Positions 12,112 through 25,254 of a DNA stretch of 64,000 bases are shown piece by piece. Numbering within the stretch: position 1 is the first letter of the stretch; each line of letters starts with the position of its first letter. Source of the DNA: Argopecten irradians. Its lineage: Eukaryota > Mollusca > Bivalvia > Pectinida > Pectinidae. The stretch spans positions 23,047,655 to 23,111,654 of the forward strand of contig NC_091137.1 in the NCBI RefSeq assembly GCF_041381155.1, written 5' to 3'. A program made the translations under genes and the position numbers. The notes beneath the pieces were generated by a model that was not told where the DNA came from, did not search any database, and saw only the letters and a program-made list of their open reading frames with translations.

Positions 12112-13024
12112 GGACACTTATGCTGTCCACGATGATTGGACCTGCCACGGTGCTGATGATGATCGCTGGCGCTATACTGACGGTGTTTCAAGTTGGCCTT
12201 ATGGAATCATATTACATAGCTTGTTTACCTGCAGCGGCCTTTTTTCTACTTTGTTTTTGGGTTCCACAGAGTTTTCAATTATTCCTGGCAAAACTCCTAA
12301 GTGCATTTTACATGTTGATTATGACTGTGGTCCTGGTTTGGTGTATAGTGACTGCAGTGGAAGAAAACCCGTTTCATCCCAGCGTCATATTTCTTGCGGG
12401 TTTGGTTATTATATTCCTTTTCGCTGGTATACTACATCCCATGGATTTGGGCTGTTTATTATTTGGTGCACTGTACTTAATTGGACTGCCCATGGGCTTC
12501 TTGCTTCTTGTTATGTACTCTCTGTGTAACCTACATTTAGTATCCTGGGGCACAAGAGAAGTCAGTACTGTTAATAAGACAAAAAAGGAGTTAGAGGAAG
12601 AAGCTGAACAGGCCAGACAGAAGGAGCTAGAAAAAAGTAAAGGATTCATATCTCGTTTTCTTCCTGGTGTTAATCTCGGAGAAATATTTGAAGAATGGCG
12701 TCAGAAAAAGAAAAAGGATGGCGAAACTGCAAAGGTTGTCAGAGAACTTAGTGCAAAAGTTGACAGCTTGATAAATGTATGGCTAGCCAAAAACAATGTT
12801 GACTCGTCTGTTTTATCAACAAAGACAAACCAATTATCAGAGAAATGTAAAGAGGAAAATACATCAGAGACATCAAACTCACATAATGAAAATGAAAGAC
12901 ATCTTCCTCACCAAAGGCCTACAGAAACAGTCCCGTATTGGACTGAACTTGAATGGTTAGGCAATGGCAAGACTTCTAACTTACAAATAGAAGAGGAATT
13001 GTTCTTAAAGGAATTTATAGAAAA
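12112..13024 (+). pseudogene. Copy A exon with post-catalytic membrane block
   Basis: This open 913-bp exon begins after a CAG acceptor and ends at a GTAAGA donor that would also read as a stop if not spliced. It encodes five hydrophobic segments, then the conserved WGTREV motif and a charged, coiled-coil-like linker. Compared with the copy B exon, about 22 of 302 residues differ, most of them in the linker tail. Confidence 0.85.
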
Positions 13025-14769
13025 GTAAGAATATTACATATATTTACACTAAAATAGTTACGTATTGCTAACGGAATGTTAGGTCAGGAAACTGTAATGC
13101 AATACCCAACAGAAAAAAATGGAAACATTGAACGTTTTAGAGACCCCGAAGAGATATTGATATTGTGTACTGTCAATATGTAGGTGTCGAGTGCCAATTG
13201 TCGACTGCTCTCATTTGTTAACATTAGATATACAAATGCTATGTTTGTAGATACAGATGCATAAAAATCTGAGAAATGACCAAGCATATGGCTACAAAAA
13301 TGACAACACCATTGAATTCACAACTCATTTTAGATGCATAGTGTTTTCTCTCAAAATGACTATCAGTTATTTATTTTTTTTTTATAAAATTATCAATTTC
13401 CAGGAGAAACGAATACGATATATTTCATATCCCCATTTGTCATTTGTTTGACTTACGTAACATCTCAACCTTTTATTGTCGTGCAGATTAAATTTCATTA
13501 CCTTTCATAAATGTTATGAGTATGGGTAAAAAATTGGTATTCCCTCCTGGCAGGTGTTATTATATCGGTTTTGCCTAAACCAGGATATAAAGTGCCAGTG
13601 TAAATAATTTTGAATAAGCTCAGGATCCATGTATTTGACAATACCAGACGACTAGAAGAGTTATCTCCCTTTTGTTCAAATAGTTCAAAAAATTCTCATG
13701 ATTAAGGCAAATGAAAGCCCGAAGTAAAAACCATCTTTAGATCACCTGCTTGATAAAACCATCTTTCTAGGGTCATAAATTATGATGCAATGTAACCTGT
13801 ATATAATGACCATGTGGTTAAAAAGCAATCTCACTCTGATATATTGGTTGTTGTTTTACAAACATTAAGTATACCTTTATTCAAATGAGTGTTATATTTG
13901 TTATTGAATGTTGAATTGTTTACAACACGCATGGGATGACTTATGATTCCCAGAAAAAAGTTTTTCGTTGAATGAAATTCGAACATGAACGGTTGTTATG
14001 TTAAGTTTTTTTTTTATTCAAAATTGACCTGTCATCAATATAACAGAACCATGTAGTAGACATTAAAATATTTTGATATATAAGTTTATTCTTTTGTAAT
14101 ACTAAATTGTTTTATCGGATTAAAAACTACTTAATAGTATATGCAGTGAAATAAGCTTCTATTAGCATCTGATGTGATGTTAATATTTTATACAATTATT
14201 TACGATGGATCTATTCTATTTCGTGCCTTTCGGAACCAAACCATTTCACCATCGTATATTTGTTCATTCTTGTTCTATTTATACTCATTTTAATGGGTTC
14301 ATTGGTAGAACATTTATTTATATTTCTGTTTACAAAGTTTTCTCGTATCGAGTTATGATTTCACTCAAAAGATTAAATATCCATTCTGCTTATATATGAA
14401 TGTGATGGAAGGAAGACTTTATTAGTGGTTTCCCAAACACGTCAAACCTGTCTATAAAGACCACCTAAGAGACAAAGACTAAAGAGGTTCTTACACTGAA
14501 ATGGTTTTGGAACCACAGTTTTTAGCGGGTTGTCGGTTATATAAGGTTTTATTGTTTTTAAACTTAAAATAGACGGAGAGCTCAGGTATGTGTGTTTTTT
14601 TTCTGTCAGTGAATATTTTACCTTACCGAAAAGATGACCGACATTCATGGTTTATTTTATAGTGTCGGTGGAGTAGGATCAAGCCCAAATGCACTGTGTA
14701 CGACAGAAAAGTAAGATGTTGCCTTGTGATTTCATCACATAAGCGTTGTAATGGCATGTATTTACATAA

Positions 14770-14950
14770 ACTGTAAAACCTCTTATTTTCGCGATAATTT
14801 TATTTCACAGTTTTTGACTTTCGACTATTGTCAGACGGTTTAATGTCGCGATTTAAGCTATTCATTTGGTTGCATTGTATATGGGTTTGAAACAATTTCG
14901 CGTCAATTGATTTTCGGGATTTCGTTTTATCGCGGCATCTAAAGGTGCGC
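14770..14950. repeat. Interspersed repeat with CGCGA-rich ends
   Basis: The sequence ACTGTAAAACCTCTTATTTTCGCG and the following TTTCGCG/CGCGATTT motifs resemble the 63080-63265 sequence. The block is present in both A and B (about 56575-56750), so it predates the duplication. Borders are not certain. Confidence 0.35.
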
Positions 14951-15766
14951 AAAATAGACTGGTTTACACTGGCTCGATATCATCCATTTGTATTTACAAA
15001 TACATAAATATGTCCCAGACTATGATAGCATAAATCAATAAATGTACGGTATATTTAGTATGTAGTAAAATATTGGTAGTACCAAATATGGCACATGATA
15101 GGAACAATTAGTTCCATAGTCATTCATATTTTGAATTAGGTACATCATTTGTCAGTTGGTGATAAACCATGGAATTTATGATATTCCCCCTCTGTGTTAT
15201 GAAAATGTTTGTGTGTATTCCGTAGGTACCTTTCGCCATTAGATGCAAACGTCAAAGCACAGAAAGAAACTCAGGAAACGCTGATTGAGCTACGAAACGG
15301 AGTGTGTGGAGGCATAGCAGTCATCAATGTTATCTGGATTGCCGTTAATTTTATGTTCCAGCTCCGGGGCCCTGGACTAGTCACAATTCCTATTCCGTCC
15401 GTATGTATATACTGTACATGTTTAGATTTTCGTGATAACCATATTTCACACATTATTTGCCAGAAATTGAAGTTAAATTTTCAGTTAAGTTTTTAAGTCT
15501 CATATCGTTAATATAATTGTCATTTAGAATAAGCACTTTTCATAGTCACACTTGGTTTGCACAAACTATTTTATTTTGCTTAATAAGTGCGAAATATAAG
15601 TAGTTATATTGACTGTCATTATGACAAAATCTTAAGTAGAAACTGATTCAAATGAGACAAATCTCATACAGTCACATTCAATTTCAATATTATTAGCGCC
15701 TTTTCACTAGGCAAAGATCATATATATCACTATATGACTTTCCCTTTAGTTTGATATTTATTTTAG

Positions 15767-16297
15767 GTATGGGAAGACGACAGCGGAGGCCCAGATTATC
15801 TCCAGGTTGACATTCTAGGACTTTCCTTTGTCATATTCTTCATGGTGCTCCTGCTTATACAGTTCTGTGGGATGGTGATGCATCGCTGGGGGACTCTACT
15901 TCATCTATTAGCATTCACAGAACTGACACTACCGTGGTCCAAGACAACGTTGGAAGAAAAGAGGGAGCAGTTTCTGGCCGAATTAAAGAAGAATTACACT
16001 GCGAAAATAATTTACCAAAATGATAGCCAAACAGGTAATAAAAATGATAAATCAGAAAAACGCAGAAAATTAAAAGAGAGAGTACAGGGTATCCAGATTA
16101 GTGGTAAAACAGGGGGACATGGGGTAGAGCCTGATGAAAGAAGTCGGAAATGGGCGGAAGATGTCTACAGACGGGAAAAAACTAGAGATCGTTCCTTGAA
16201 TTACGAGGTCGGAACGTTAAGTCACTACCTCTCACAAAGGCTTCGGAAAAGGCATCAGGGAATAGCTAGTGTCCACATCCCGGAAGCTGACTATTGA
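15767..16297 (+). pseudogene. Copy A last exon with C-terminal membrane segment
   Basis: The exon opens VWEDDSGGPDYLQVDILGL, continues with a membrane segment and the conserved HRWGTLLHLLA motif, then a basic, hydrophilic tail ending EADY and TGA. It is open and closely matches copy B, so this part of A is undamaged. It lies far downstream of the frameshifts and would not be translated from an intact copy A message. Confidence 0.85.
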
Positions 16298-19200
16298 TCG
16301 TTAAAAAGTGAAAAACATTAACAAAACGTTAACATTGAGTTATTTCCCTTCTCATTATTCCATTACTAATTGGTTCCTATATTTATATAAAGAAATCGAG
16401 TGAACATATGCTGATGGTTTTGATACTGATTTTGTATCAAAATGTATTTTGTATTCATCTCGTCAAGAGCAAATGAAGTATAAAATATGTTCTACCACGT
16501 ATATGCATACTAGATCGTTATTTACATTATGCATACAACCCTGTGTCATACATGTAAAAACGTTACAATTTAGATATCAAACTTTTGATGTTTATCTGTT
16601 ACTTATATATCCTATATATCCATGATTAGAGCACACACTTAGTTGCGGTAAGTTTATTTACAGACTCGAGAATCATTCATTTCAAAATCACCTTTTCATA
16701 GAAATGCGTTACCCTTTCTTGAGAATAAATTGCTTGTTTTGGCCTTCCTGTAATGAAATCTGAAACAACTTTTGCACGCTTTATGTGTACATTGTATATG
16801 ATATAGTCAAATTACAAGCAAAACCGCATGCTTTACATAGCGCAAATGCAATCATTACAGATTTTACTAAATATTTACCTAAATCTCGGATTTTAGTACA
16901 AAATTTCAATTTTCTAGCAAATGCTATATGAAAACGTTTAAGGAATTAGTCTTTGTTTATATATATACCTGTATACAAACCATATTTATCTGTGTTTGCT
17001 GATTTATTTAGAATTAATAGTAACGACAAAGCATCATGACAATTTTGAATTAGTCTTGTCTCTATATGTCACCCTCGTTAATAAAGATTTATATCATGAC
17101 TACCAATTAACCAATCCATTAAAGACGAATCGATCGATTATACATAAATGTAAATATTATCCTCTAATAAAAACTTCTTACCTTATCAAAGATATATGAA
17201 TAAAGGTTTTGGTATTTCTTGAACATTTATTTCAAAAATAAAAACGTTTGGGAGGGAAGCCACATGCACTTTTATTTTACACACTTGACGACGGTGTGAG
17301 GGTGATCTAGAATAAAGTATTTTGTCCTTTCACGTTGGTGGTAATCTGTGTTTTTACTGTTTTACAGGTTGTAGATTGTCAATAAAATGAATTTATCACA
17401 ATTAAATCAACAAATGACATAACGATTAGTGCGACACCACTACAGAAGATGATGGAAAATTCAATGAAATCTGAAATTAAACTTTCACGAACATATTGTT
17501 GATATATAATTATGTATGTTAAACAACAGATTGACTAGCGTTTATAATTTCTTTTTATTTAGGATTGCATTGTTAATTTAATTAATATTTACAGACAACA
17601 TTACATTTTTGTTAAATAAAAAATATCTTTAATGAGAATAACAGGTACTTATGTTTTTATTAAGGTTTGTAAAATAGGTTTGATATTTACGGTGATGTCA
17701 TGCAATATAATATTAAGTTCAACAAAACGGTGGTACTTTTTTTTTTATTAAACCTTGTTTCTTACATTCGTGTGGTCGTGAAGATGACTCATATATTCTG
17801 ATAACAAAACATGACAATTATGGATGTGATGGTAAGATTGTATATATTAGTTCGTACAATAGCTCGTTTTATATAAATATAAAGTGATAAACGAAGAGAA
17901 CAGATCACTTCAGTCATTTGTTTGTTTATAGGGATTCAAAGCCAAATAAGACTTCTGATCATATATAAACATTTCTTCCATTTATAGGAAATTGTCGAAA
18001 TCGTTCTAACGAAGACCTACTTTCGTTTCGACACACGTCACACAGTGACGTGACACATTTTATTCTTCTTCAGTAGGCCATGTTGCTTGCTCGACTCAAA
18101 CGATAAACAAGAGTCAGTTAAATGACAGAAAAAAAAATCCGATAGACCCAATTAAAGTATATATTAAACGCTATCTGTATAATAGATCTACAAACAACCT
18201 ACCGCCAAAAAAGTACACGTCTCACTTCTCCTTTGGTGACGACGTGAGCAAACTAATGCTAAAACTACAAAATGTGAGTTCATTAAAATGTTTTTGATAT
18301 TTTAGACATCCGTCCGAAATATTTGCACATTTTAACACTATCGCTGTTTAGATTTAGGCCTAGTAGGAAGCAACGCCTTCTTAGGCAAAAGTAGATCTAG
18401 ATAAAATCTTTTCTTGCGCTTAGATGTATGTTGAAATACCAGAGTCCATGTGCAAATGAGACAAGATTTTTTTAAAAGTAGTTTCTTTGAGTCCAACTTC
18501 AGTGATATTGAAATATTGAATGCACGCTATGAGACGAATTTGTTCCTAGGACACCATCGCAGCTTCATTTTCTTTTTTACATCACCAGATTCGGCTCATG
18601 CCGTCTTTGCTCTTACTGGATCAGTTACAGTTCTTACGTATCTGATAAGGGAAAACCTTGAAACCTTGTTCATGATATCCAATTACCATGCCGGTGCTCA
18701 ATATGCATGTTTTCCAATACCATTTGCTTTTTAAAACATTATTGGTTATCATATCCATTAAATGGTTTATCGTCATCCATTATTCAACAAACAACTTTGG
18801 ACTAAATGCTGCTGAATGCTATGGTGGCGAGCAGTTTTGGACTTATCATGCTGATTAGGATGTCGAAAAATGTTTATATCTCATACATGTATATTATCAA
18901 TATAAAACAATAGTTCTTTAACTGCAGTTGAAATTGTATTCTTAAACTCAGGATTTTACGCCATAGGTACATTGTTGTTGTCTGTTACATTTGAAATTAT
19001 TCCCAATTTTATCATATGCTCATGTGGGTGTGAGATGCTTCGGAGGCATTGTCATTTCATTAAGAAGGAGGACAAATCGACATCCGCAAATTATATCAAA
19101 AAGTTCAAAAATGAAAGACGGAGAGCGAACGACGGCCAACATACACAAACACAAATTCTAAGTCATGTGCATAAAACATACACATTTAACACACTTACCA

Positions 19201-19465
19201 AGAACAATATTAAAATTCTGATTGGCGGAGATAAATTAAATAAATTCAATTAAGCACATTCTCATCCGCTCATTCAGTAAGGATCCAGCTTGTGGTTTTG
19301 TCCGAATGCATCGAATATTGGAAACACTTATCTTTATATCAATCCAGAATAACTGTGACTTTGCCTTTGATATTATTTACAACAATTGACATTTTTATCA
19401 TAAAAAATGTTTGATTTTATTCTATTTCTTAATTGAGAAAACTCCAATTTCGTGTCTTTATGAGT
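16298..19465. other. Intergenic region between copies A and M
   Basis: Up to about 17555 this aligns with the 3' flank of copy B (to about 60080). It includes a possible polyadenylation signal AATAAA at 17080-17085, conserved at 59360-59365. From 17556 on it is unique in the window. An open frame at 18972-19253 (93 codons, Lys/Arg-rich in its second half, preceded by a possible TAG acceptor) resembles no family I know. An AATAAA on the minus strand (19416-19421), about 45 bp past the copy M stop, could end that gene. Confidence 0.5.
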
Positions 19466-22125
19466 TTATAGAGGGGTACGTATGACTCGAAATCCGTTGT
19501 AAACTTGGTGATATTTGTTTGGTGCACGAGTAACCTTCTCTTCCTCCTCCTTTTCATCATCACTATTCATAGCATATTCTGGGATTGCCTCTGCGTCTAA
19601 TCTCTCATAAAAGTCAAGAACCTTCTCCGCGACATATTTGGGATCACCAAATTCCACTTCATCCTCATTCTCTATCCTCGTTGGTAAATGACTCGGTATG
19701 CTTGTAGCTGAAATCAGTTGCAAAAAGGTTCCCCATCTATGTATGTACATTCCAATGCTTTGGATAAGTAATACACCGCCGAAGAATATAACATATAACA
19801 AACCAAGCACGTCTACTTCGAAGCTGTTAGTGTTTACGTTTTCTTCGTCAACATCATCCTGAAAACAACATTTACAAGAAGTATGAACGTTTGTTAGAAG
19901 CACAAATATACGAAGGTTCAAATAGTTTAAATGACTGTTAATTAACTGTCATTTAATGAAGCAGACAAAAACAATATAATCAATTACATCAATCGCAGAC
20001 GCAACATTTTGTAACGCCAATATTGATTGGCTAAGCGAAAGTCTAAGACTGATCCATGATCCTGTCGCCTGATAAATTCAATGTCGATTATTTTTCGTCA
20101 AACACAATAGTAAATTAACCGAAGTTAGACTCATTATTATGTTAATATAGTTGTAAATAATCATGTGGAATTTGTAACCACAATGTATTGATGGATAGGT
20201 TAAATCATAATTATGAAACAAAACATTAACATACCTATATAGAGATATACCGCTATGATCTTATAATTTATGTATTCGAGCATAGTACCACCGTATTTTC
20301 AAACTTACTCCAGCATTCCCCAGCCTTTTGAACTATATGTGACATCTTAATGACTGTTACATACAAATAAACCTACGTCCAGCAATATGTCTGAATCTAC
20401 TAGATTTCATCAGATCGATGTTTGTCCTTGTCAACGTCACTGTCTCTCACACAAAGAATAAGATGGCGGTTTTCGATACATACCGGTACTGTAAAGAAGA
20501 TCACAGATGGTTTTCTCAGCTGAAACATGAAGTTAACAGCGATATAAAGGAAATTGAGGATGCCGATGCCATCACACACATTGTTTCGTAGCTCTGTTAG
20601 CTTAGTCCTGATTCTTTCCTGTGAGGCAACGGAATTCTCCAAAGGATAAAGATACATGAATAAAAGATTAATTTAGTGATTGATATTAACGTATGTCTTT
20701 CGCCAGGAGATAATACAAAATGTATATGATATATGATAATATACAGAGATATTAATACATTTCGTATGCATTGACTACATCGTCATCGATATTTTTTCAT
20801 GTTTTAGCATTCTTAAAACTTCGAATACCTTGATTACCAAATAATAATTGGACTAAGTCAAAATCTGTTAATAAGCTACGTGTAGTAATGAAGGAGAAAA
20901 TGTAGCTTCTAGACCGTGGTTCGAAACTCGTTTGCCTCCGAACATTTACCGACTCAGCTACCTGGTCGCCAATGACTGACCCAGTCCAGTACCGCTACAT
21001 ATGTATGGCGACTGACTAAAACATGCCTTATGCTCCCTATTTATTTCAGAATTGCAATTTCCTGATATTCATAAATGGTTTGCCGAATTGTTTTAATTTG
21101 ACCAGTATAGTACATTTCCATTTGCATTTGGAAATGTTGAAAGCGATTCAAACGGGACATATAGTATTATAGTGCTGATATACCTGTTTATTAAACTTTT
21201 CCAGAAATCTTCTTCTGCAGCATTCATTTGTAGTATGCGACCATTCCCAAGCTGGCTTTGTGATACCCAGTTGGTTTCCTTGATTTCATTATTGTTTGCG
21301 TTACTATTTGCTTTTTCTGAGACTTCTTGGTCATGTTGTAAAGCATCAGCATCAAACTTGACTTTGCGGTCGATGTTTGAAAGCTGTTTATCATGAACAA
21401 CTATTTCTGGATTATTGTCAGCATCCATCATATCTGCACTAATGTTGGCTCCGTTCGATTGTTTAGCTTTAAGAAACATTTCAAATTTAGTATTCATGGT
21501 TCTGAGTATTTCTAACATTTTGTCTTTGTTTCTGTTCCTAAGCCTCAGGTTGTCAAGTACGTGACTTATATCATTAAATGTCATCCTTGGCAAGAAACGA
21601 GCGATGAACCTTGGTTTTTCATTTCTTCTTTTTCTTTCTCTAATTTCTCTTCCTCTTCAATTTCTTGTTGTGTTTTAATCTTCGGTATTTCTCTTGTTCC
21701 CCAAGCCATAATGTGCATATTGCAAAGACAATATATCATTAATAGTAGGAAGCTTACTGGCATACACATATAATATATTGTAGCATATATAGATAACATT
21801 AGAAAATTCACGTGGATGGATGATAGCGCAAAATATGATGTCCAGTATCAGTGCTTCAATAAATATAACACTTGGATGCAGCGGGTTTTCTTGAAAAGCG
21901 ATGTTTATAATCTCGACAAAAACAATAGCCATAATAAAAATATATAATGCACCAAGGGCCTGTGCGGCTAGAATTTGGTATTTGGGCTTAGACGATGGCA
22001 GGCACGGTGGCGATAATGTATGCACTGATGATGTCCGTGTCAAGCACAGATATAAGAGCTCCGGCAATCAACATCACAACCAGTCCAGTGCCGAGAGCGG
22101 TTGATACATTGTAGCATCAGCAAGT
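19466..22125 (-). pseudogene. Chitin synthase relic, copy M (C-terminal part)
   Basis: Three exons, read right to left, match copy B exons 54193-55105, 57027-57201 and 57779-58315: 21184-22125, 20484-20655 and 19466-19858. Matching motifs include NPLHPSVIF, MAWGTREI, VNFMFQL and HRWGTFLQL. The protein is clearly more distant from A and B than they are from each other. The first exon has a stop at 21988-21990 and frame changes near 21815 and 21615. The second exon has AT where the AG acceptor should be (20656-20657). The last exon is open to TAA at 19466. No catalytic-domain exons are recognised upstream (22126-23900), so only the membrane/C-terminal part remains. It lies tail-to-tail with copy A. 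Confidence 0.8.
20884..20978 (-). mobile_element. Probable tRNA-derived SINE remnant
   Basis: On the minus strand GGCGACCAGGTAGCTGAGTC resembles a SINE/tRNA A-box region, followed about 35 bp later by a B-box-like GTTTCGAACCACGG. The spacing suits a tRNA-derived head, but no tail or target duplication was found and several positions are degraded. Confidence 0.35.
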
Positions 22126-23749
22126 CTGAAACAGAGAGCGCAAATGCTGTTTTTGTCTTAAAAATGACGAAACCGGTTTTATTGAATTATGCTTTATTGC
22201 TCATATACTGTAAATGTTCTTGTTTTAGTGACATTTTAGCGCTGTGTTTGAAGCACTAAATCATGAATAGCGATAAAGTAAAAAAAAATGTATTTCCGGT
22301 ATTAAACCATAGCGCTTATACAGACATGTATAAGATTTAAATCTCTGGTATAAACATATGAAATCTATATTGAAATTAAGCAAAAGTTGTGTATATTTAT
22401 TAAAAGATAATTAACTAAAAGTGATGACCTGCATATGCACATTGAAATAATGTGTAGTGTCATAAATATTTAATTCATGTTGTCAAGAGACATTTTAATC
22501 GTTTAAGTGTTTACACATGCACATAAAATACAATATTTTTATCATGTACATAACAAGGATTTCACAAACTACATACTACGTCTACATATTAATTATTTAA
22601 TTGTTATCATATCATTATTACATGTCTGTAGATGTATGTACATGTATAATTGATGTGTAATTGGTAGTAAAGTCTGTCGCATACACTGATATATATGTAC
22701 TGTACATTGTACATGGGGATACAGGTATACACTGCACCCGCGTAAATTACTTGTCTACTGGGCCTAGGGCCTTTTTCTCCCCTTTCCCCATTCCACCACC
22801 TGATGATTAGTTAGGTGTCACAGGTAAGGTATAATTATTTTCTTTAACCATAGGGGGTCCATGCATTCAATTTAATTGATAACATGCTGTGACATCCTCT
22901 GTACATGTACCTAATTAGTTAAGTAAAGTCTAACTGTCTACTTGACCCCATGTGGTTTTGTTTCATATAATAATATTTGATAAAAATAAATTAAACTCAT
23001 ATCTACTTTTTATCAAAACACGCTTATTCTTTCAATTGAGAATAATTGTTATAATATTTTTTTTCTCAAAATGAAGATAATGTATACACGTTGTTTTGTA
23101 TCTTGTTTTTATTTTTATATTTTTTTGAAGAGATGGATAGGGGTTTATTAACTATGTATTATAGTTAAATTTATACTACATGTACATGGACATGTATATA
23201 TGTGTATTCCACACATGCTTCGAGACAATACCATTTGGGCTCTCTTATACCCCAGCCCCACCCCAAACCTACCTAGCTATGTTGTAAGTTTTTTTTCGCC
23301 ACTCAAAAATGACACTAATTCTGCCCTCTGGCCATGAATTGTTTTACCTAAAATATAACTAACATGCTGGCTCAGGTTTACATTACAGCAATCATACATA
23401 CTAGTATCTAGTATAGAAAGGATGTGATAACGTGAATGATCGTATGTAAAATCAGATTTTTAGATATATTCTATATAAATTTCTGGTAAAACCTATAATC
23501 TAGCTAGAATATCTAAGTTACAAGTTAAATACAAGTTATTTATTTGACAAGTTTAATTGTCCATGCACAGTACTGTTGGGATTACTTTCATCCCCCATAT
23601 TACAATTGTAAGTAAATGTAAGGAACCATATGGTATCCGGAAAATTCATTCATATTTTTATTTCAAAATGAATATTCAAATTTGAAGATACTTATTTTTG
23701 TAAGGTTATAAGGGAATATGTGTGAATCACACTGGCACTGTAAAACTGA
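22126..23749. other. AT-rich region without genes
   Basis: No exon or RNA gene is recognised. The stretch contains many short AT-rich and ATGTACATGT-like motifs and one long T/A-rich region. Nothing here matches the missing 5' exons of copy M. Confidence 0.5.
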
Positions 23750-23885
23750 AGTGCACTACGTAGTGCACTAGAGTTAGCACTGTAGTGCACTTGAGTTCAC
23801 ATTGTAGTGCACTCTAGTGCTCTACAATGTTTAGTCTAGTGCACTACGTTGTTCACTACATGTGCACTACAAAGTGCACTAGATA
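23750..23885. repeat. Cluster of TAGTGCAC short repeats
   Basis: About nine occurrences of AGTGCAC or GTGCAC within 135 bp, several extended to the palindrome TAGTGCACTA, in direct and inverted order. It lies just beyond the end of the DIRS-like element. Confidence 0.6.
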
Positions 23886-24173
23886 CCAAGTTTAGTTTGC
23901 TCCCAACTGTACCAATATCTATCTACGAAAATCCATACGCGTTGCAAACATACGGAATTTTAAATCCACATTACCAAATATACCTGTCCCTGACCTGTAG
24001 GGAATGTAACAACACCTGTCAGTACCCAGAGCTTTGTACTCTCGTACTCCGTATATAAAATGCTTTCCATCTTGGCATAAGAATGGCCAAAACCTACCCG
24101 ATTTGCAAAACGGAATGATATGGATACCACATGCTCCACCGATCTGCTTGTACTAAATGACCCTAGTAATCAG

Positions 24174-24536
24174 TTACACAGATGGATTAAACCAACCATT
24201 CATACTTGACCAATCTGCCGAAAACGCATCGATACCTGTAGAACCGGGATTCCAATACCTGGAATAGAACATAGGAACTTTTGCATTATACCACGATGCG
24301 AACCAGTCCATTTCAAACGGACCCCAACATTGATTCAGTTGCTGAAACACACATTCAGCCACACTCCAGTCATCAAAATCAACAATTTGGCTTATGAAGT
24401 CAGCCCTCTCATTTTTATCTCGTGGTACCCATTCCATTTCCAATGAAATGTGATTCTTCACCATAATATTATAAATGTCCAAAGCTATATGCTGTAAAGT
24501 ACTCTTCATACTTCCTTTCTCAACAATCTTCACCAC
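24174..24536 (-). pseudogene. DIRS-type RNase H / linker fragment
   Basis: This 120-codon frame contains PRDKNERADF and the WGPFEMDWFAS block, which in DIRS-like polyproteins follows the reverse transcriptase and RNase H domain. The order relative to the YLED frame fits one minus-strand element. It is a fragment and lacks the upstream RNase H catalytic acids in the same frame. Confidence 0.7.
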
Positions 24537-24678
24537 AGCCTGGTTATCCGAAAACCATTTGACCCGGGTACCTCTTAATTCATATAGAAATGAAATAAAA
24601 CCTTTATACGGCTGTTAGTTCTCGATACGCCGAACTCTGACCTGCCTCGTACAGCAATAACCACCGTACCCAGTACCG

Positions 24679-25254
24679 CTAGCATCTGAATATACTAATT
24701 CTATTACAATGAGCGGTGTAACAAATTTCTCTGACATTAATGCAACCTAAGTGATTCAACCAAAACCGCATTTGACTCGTACTCTCCTCATCCAACAAAA
24801 TCTTGTCATTCCAGGACTGCGCCTGCGCCACGCACATAGATATACATCTAGTAGTCAGCTGGGTGATATTACCAAGTACTATACCCATAGAAATAATCTG
24901 ACACTGCCTTGACATGTACTGCTTTTGCCACTTGAAACACATTTCAAGATGTCCAAAATGCACTTTCACTATTCTCCTATCCGGTATTCTTAAAACCCTT
25001 AACAAAGTATCAATATCTACTCCTAAAATACACATACATCGTACCGGATCCCACATAGATTTGTCTGCTTTTGGGACAAAACCCGATTCGATCAAGTCAC
25101 TTTTGACCTTTGAACTCTGCTCTTCTAACACAGCTCTACATGTATTATGACACAGACCATCCTCTAAATACATCAAAAACTGAAATCTGTCACCTCGCCA
25201 TTTCGAAATCAATGGCCTAGTTACTTTAGTAAAACAGTAAGGTGCCGTTGACAA
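24679..25254 (-). pseudogene. DIRS-type reverse transcriptase fragment
   Basis: The frame opens with STAPYCFTKVTRPLISKWRG, continues FLMYLEDGL (the YxDD-type active site with Glu in place of the first Asp) and a conserved downstream segment with a VDIDT-like motif. The upstream fingers region appears only as broken frames around 25260-25750. It resembles DIRS/Ngaro-group reverse transcriptases more than LINE or Gypsy ones. Confidence 0.7.

Larger units (their letters stand above)
383..16297 (+). pseudogene. Chitin synthase copy A (exon loss and frameshifts)
   Basis: Recognisable exons are 383-550, 1484-2328, 3293-3391, 5006-5082, 5348-5450, 8140-8293, 8476-8583, 10227-10361, 10696-10896, 11501-11717, 12112-13024, 15226-15400 and 15767-16297, each with AG/GT borders matching copy B. 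The family (GT2 glycosyltransferase, UDP-GlcNAc to chitin, plasma membrane) is shown by the N-terminal membrane block, the DGD, EDRW and QRRRW regions and the C-terminal membrane block. Three lesions mark it as broken: the exon equivalent to 48482-48631 of copy B (WHET motif) is missing; the exon at 10227 lacks one base near 10323-10328, giving a stop at 10732-10734; the exon at 11501 is rearranged and frameshifted, with a stop at 11635-11637. Exon 10696-10896 still encodes the same protein as copy B, so the decay is recent. Exon 3 also lacks two codons (LC) found in copy B. Single-base assembly errors could explain part of the damage but not the missing exon. Confidence 0.8.

Noticed and set aside
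12026..12529. 167-codon frame overlapping the copy A membrane exon
   Set aside because: It is an out-of-frame shadow of the conserved exon 12112-13024; the other frame matches the family.
383..16297. Copy A as a second working chitin synthase
   Set aside because: Missing WHET exon plus two separate frameshifts upstream of the membrane block; only resequencing showing all three to be artefacts would reverse this.
18972..19253. 93-codon open frame with a possible splice acceptor
   Set aside because: No family resemblance, no partner exons, and codon content like the surrounding AT-rich DNA; kept only as a remark in the intergenic entry.
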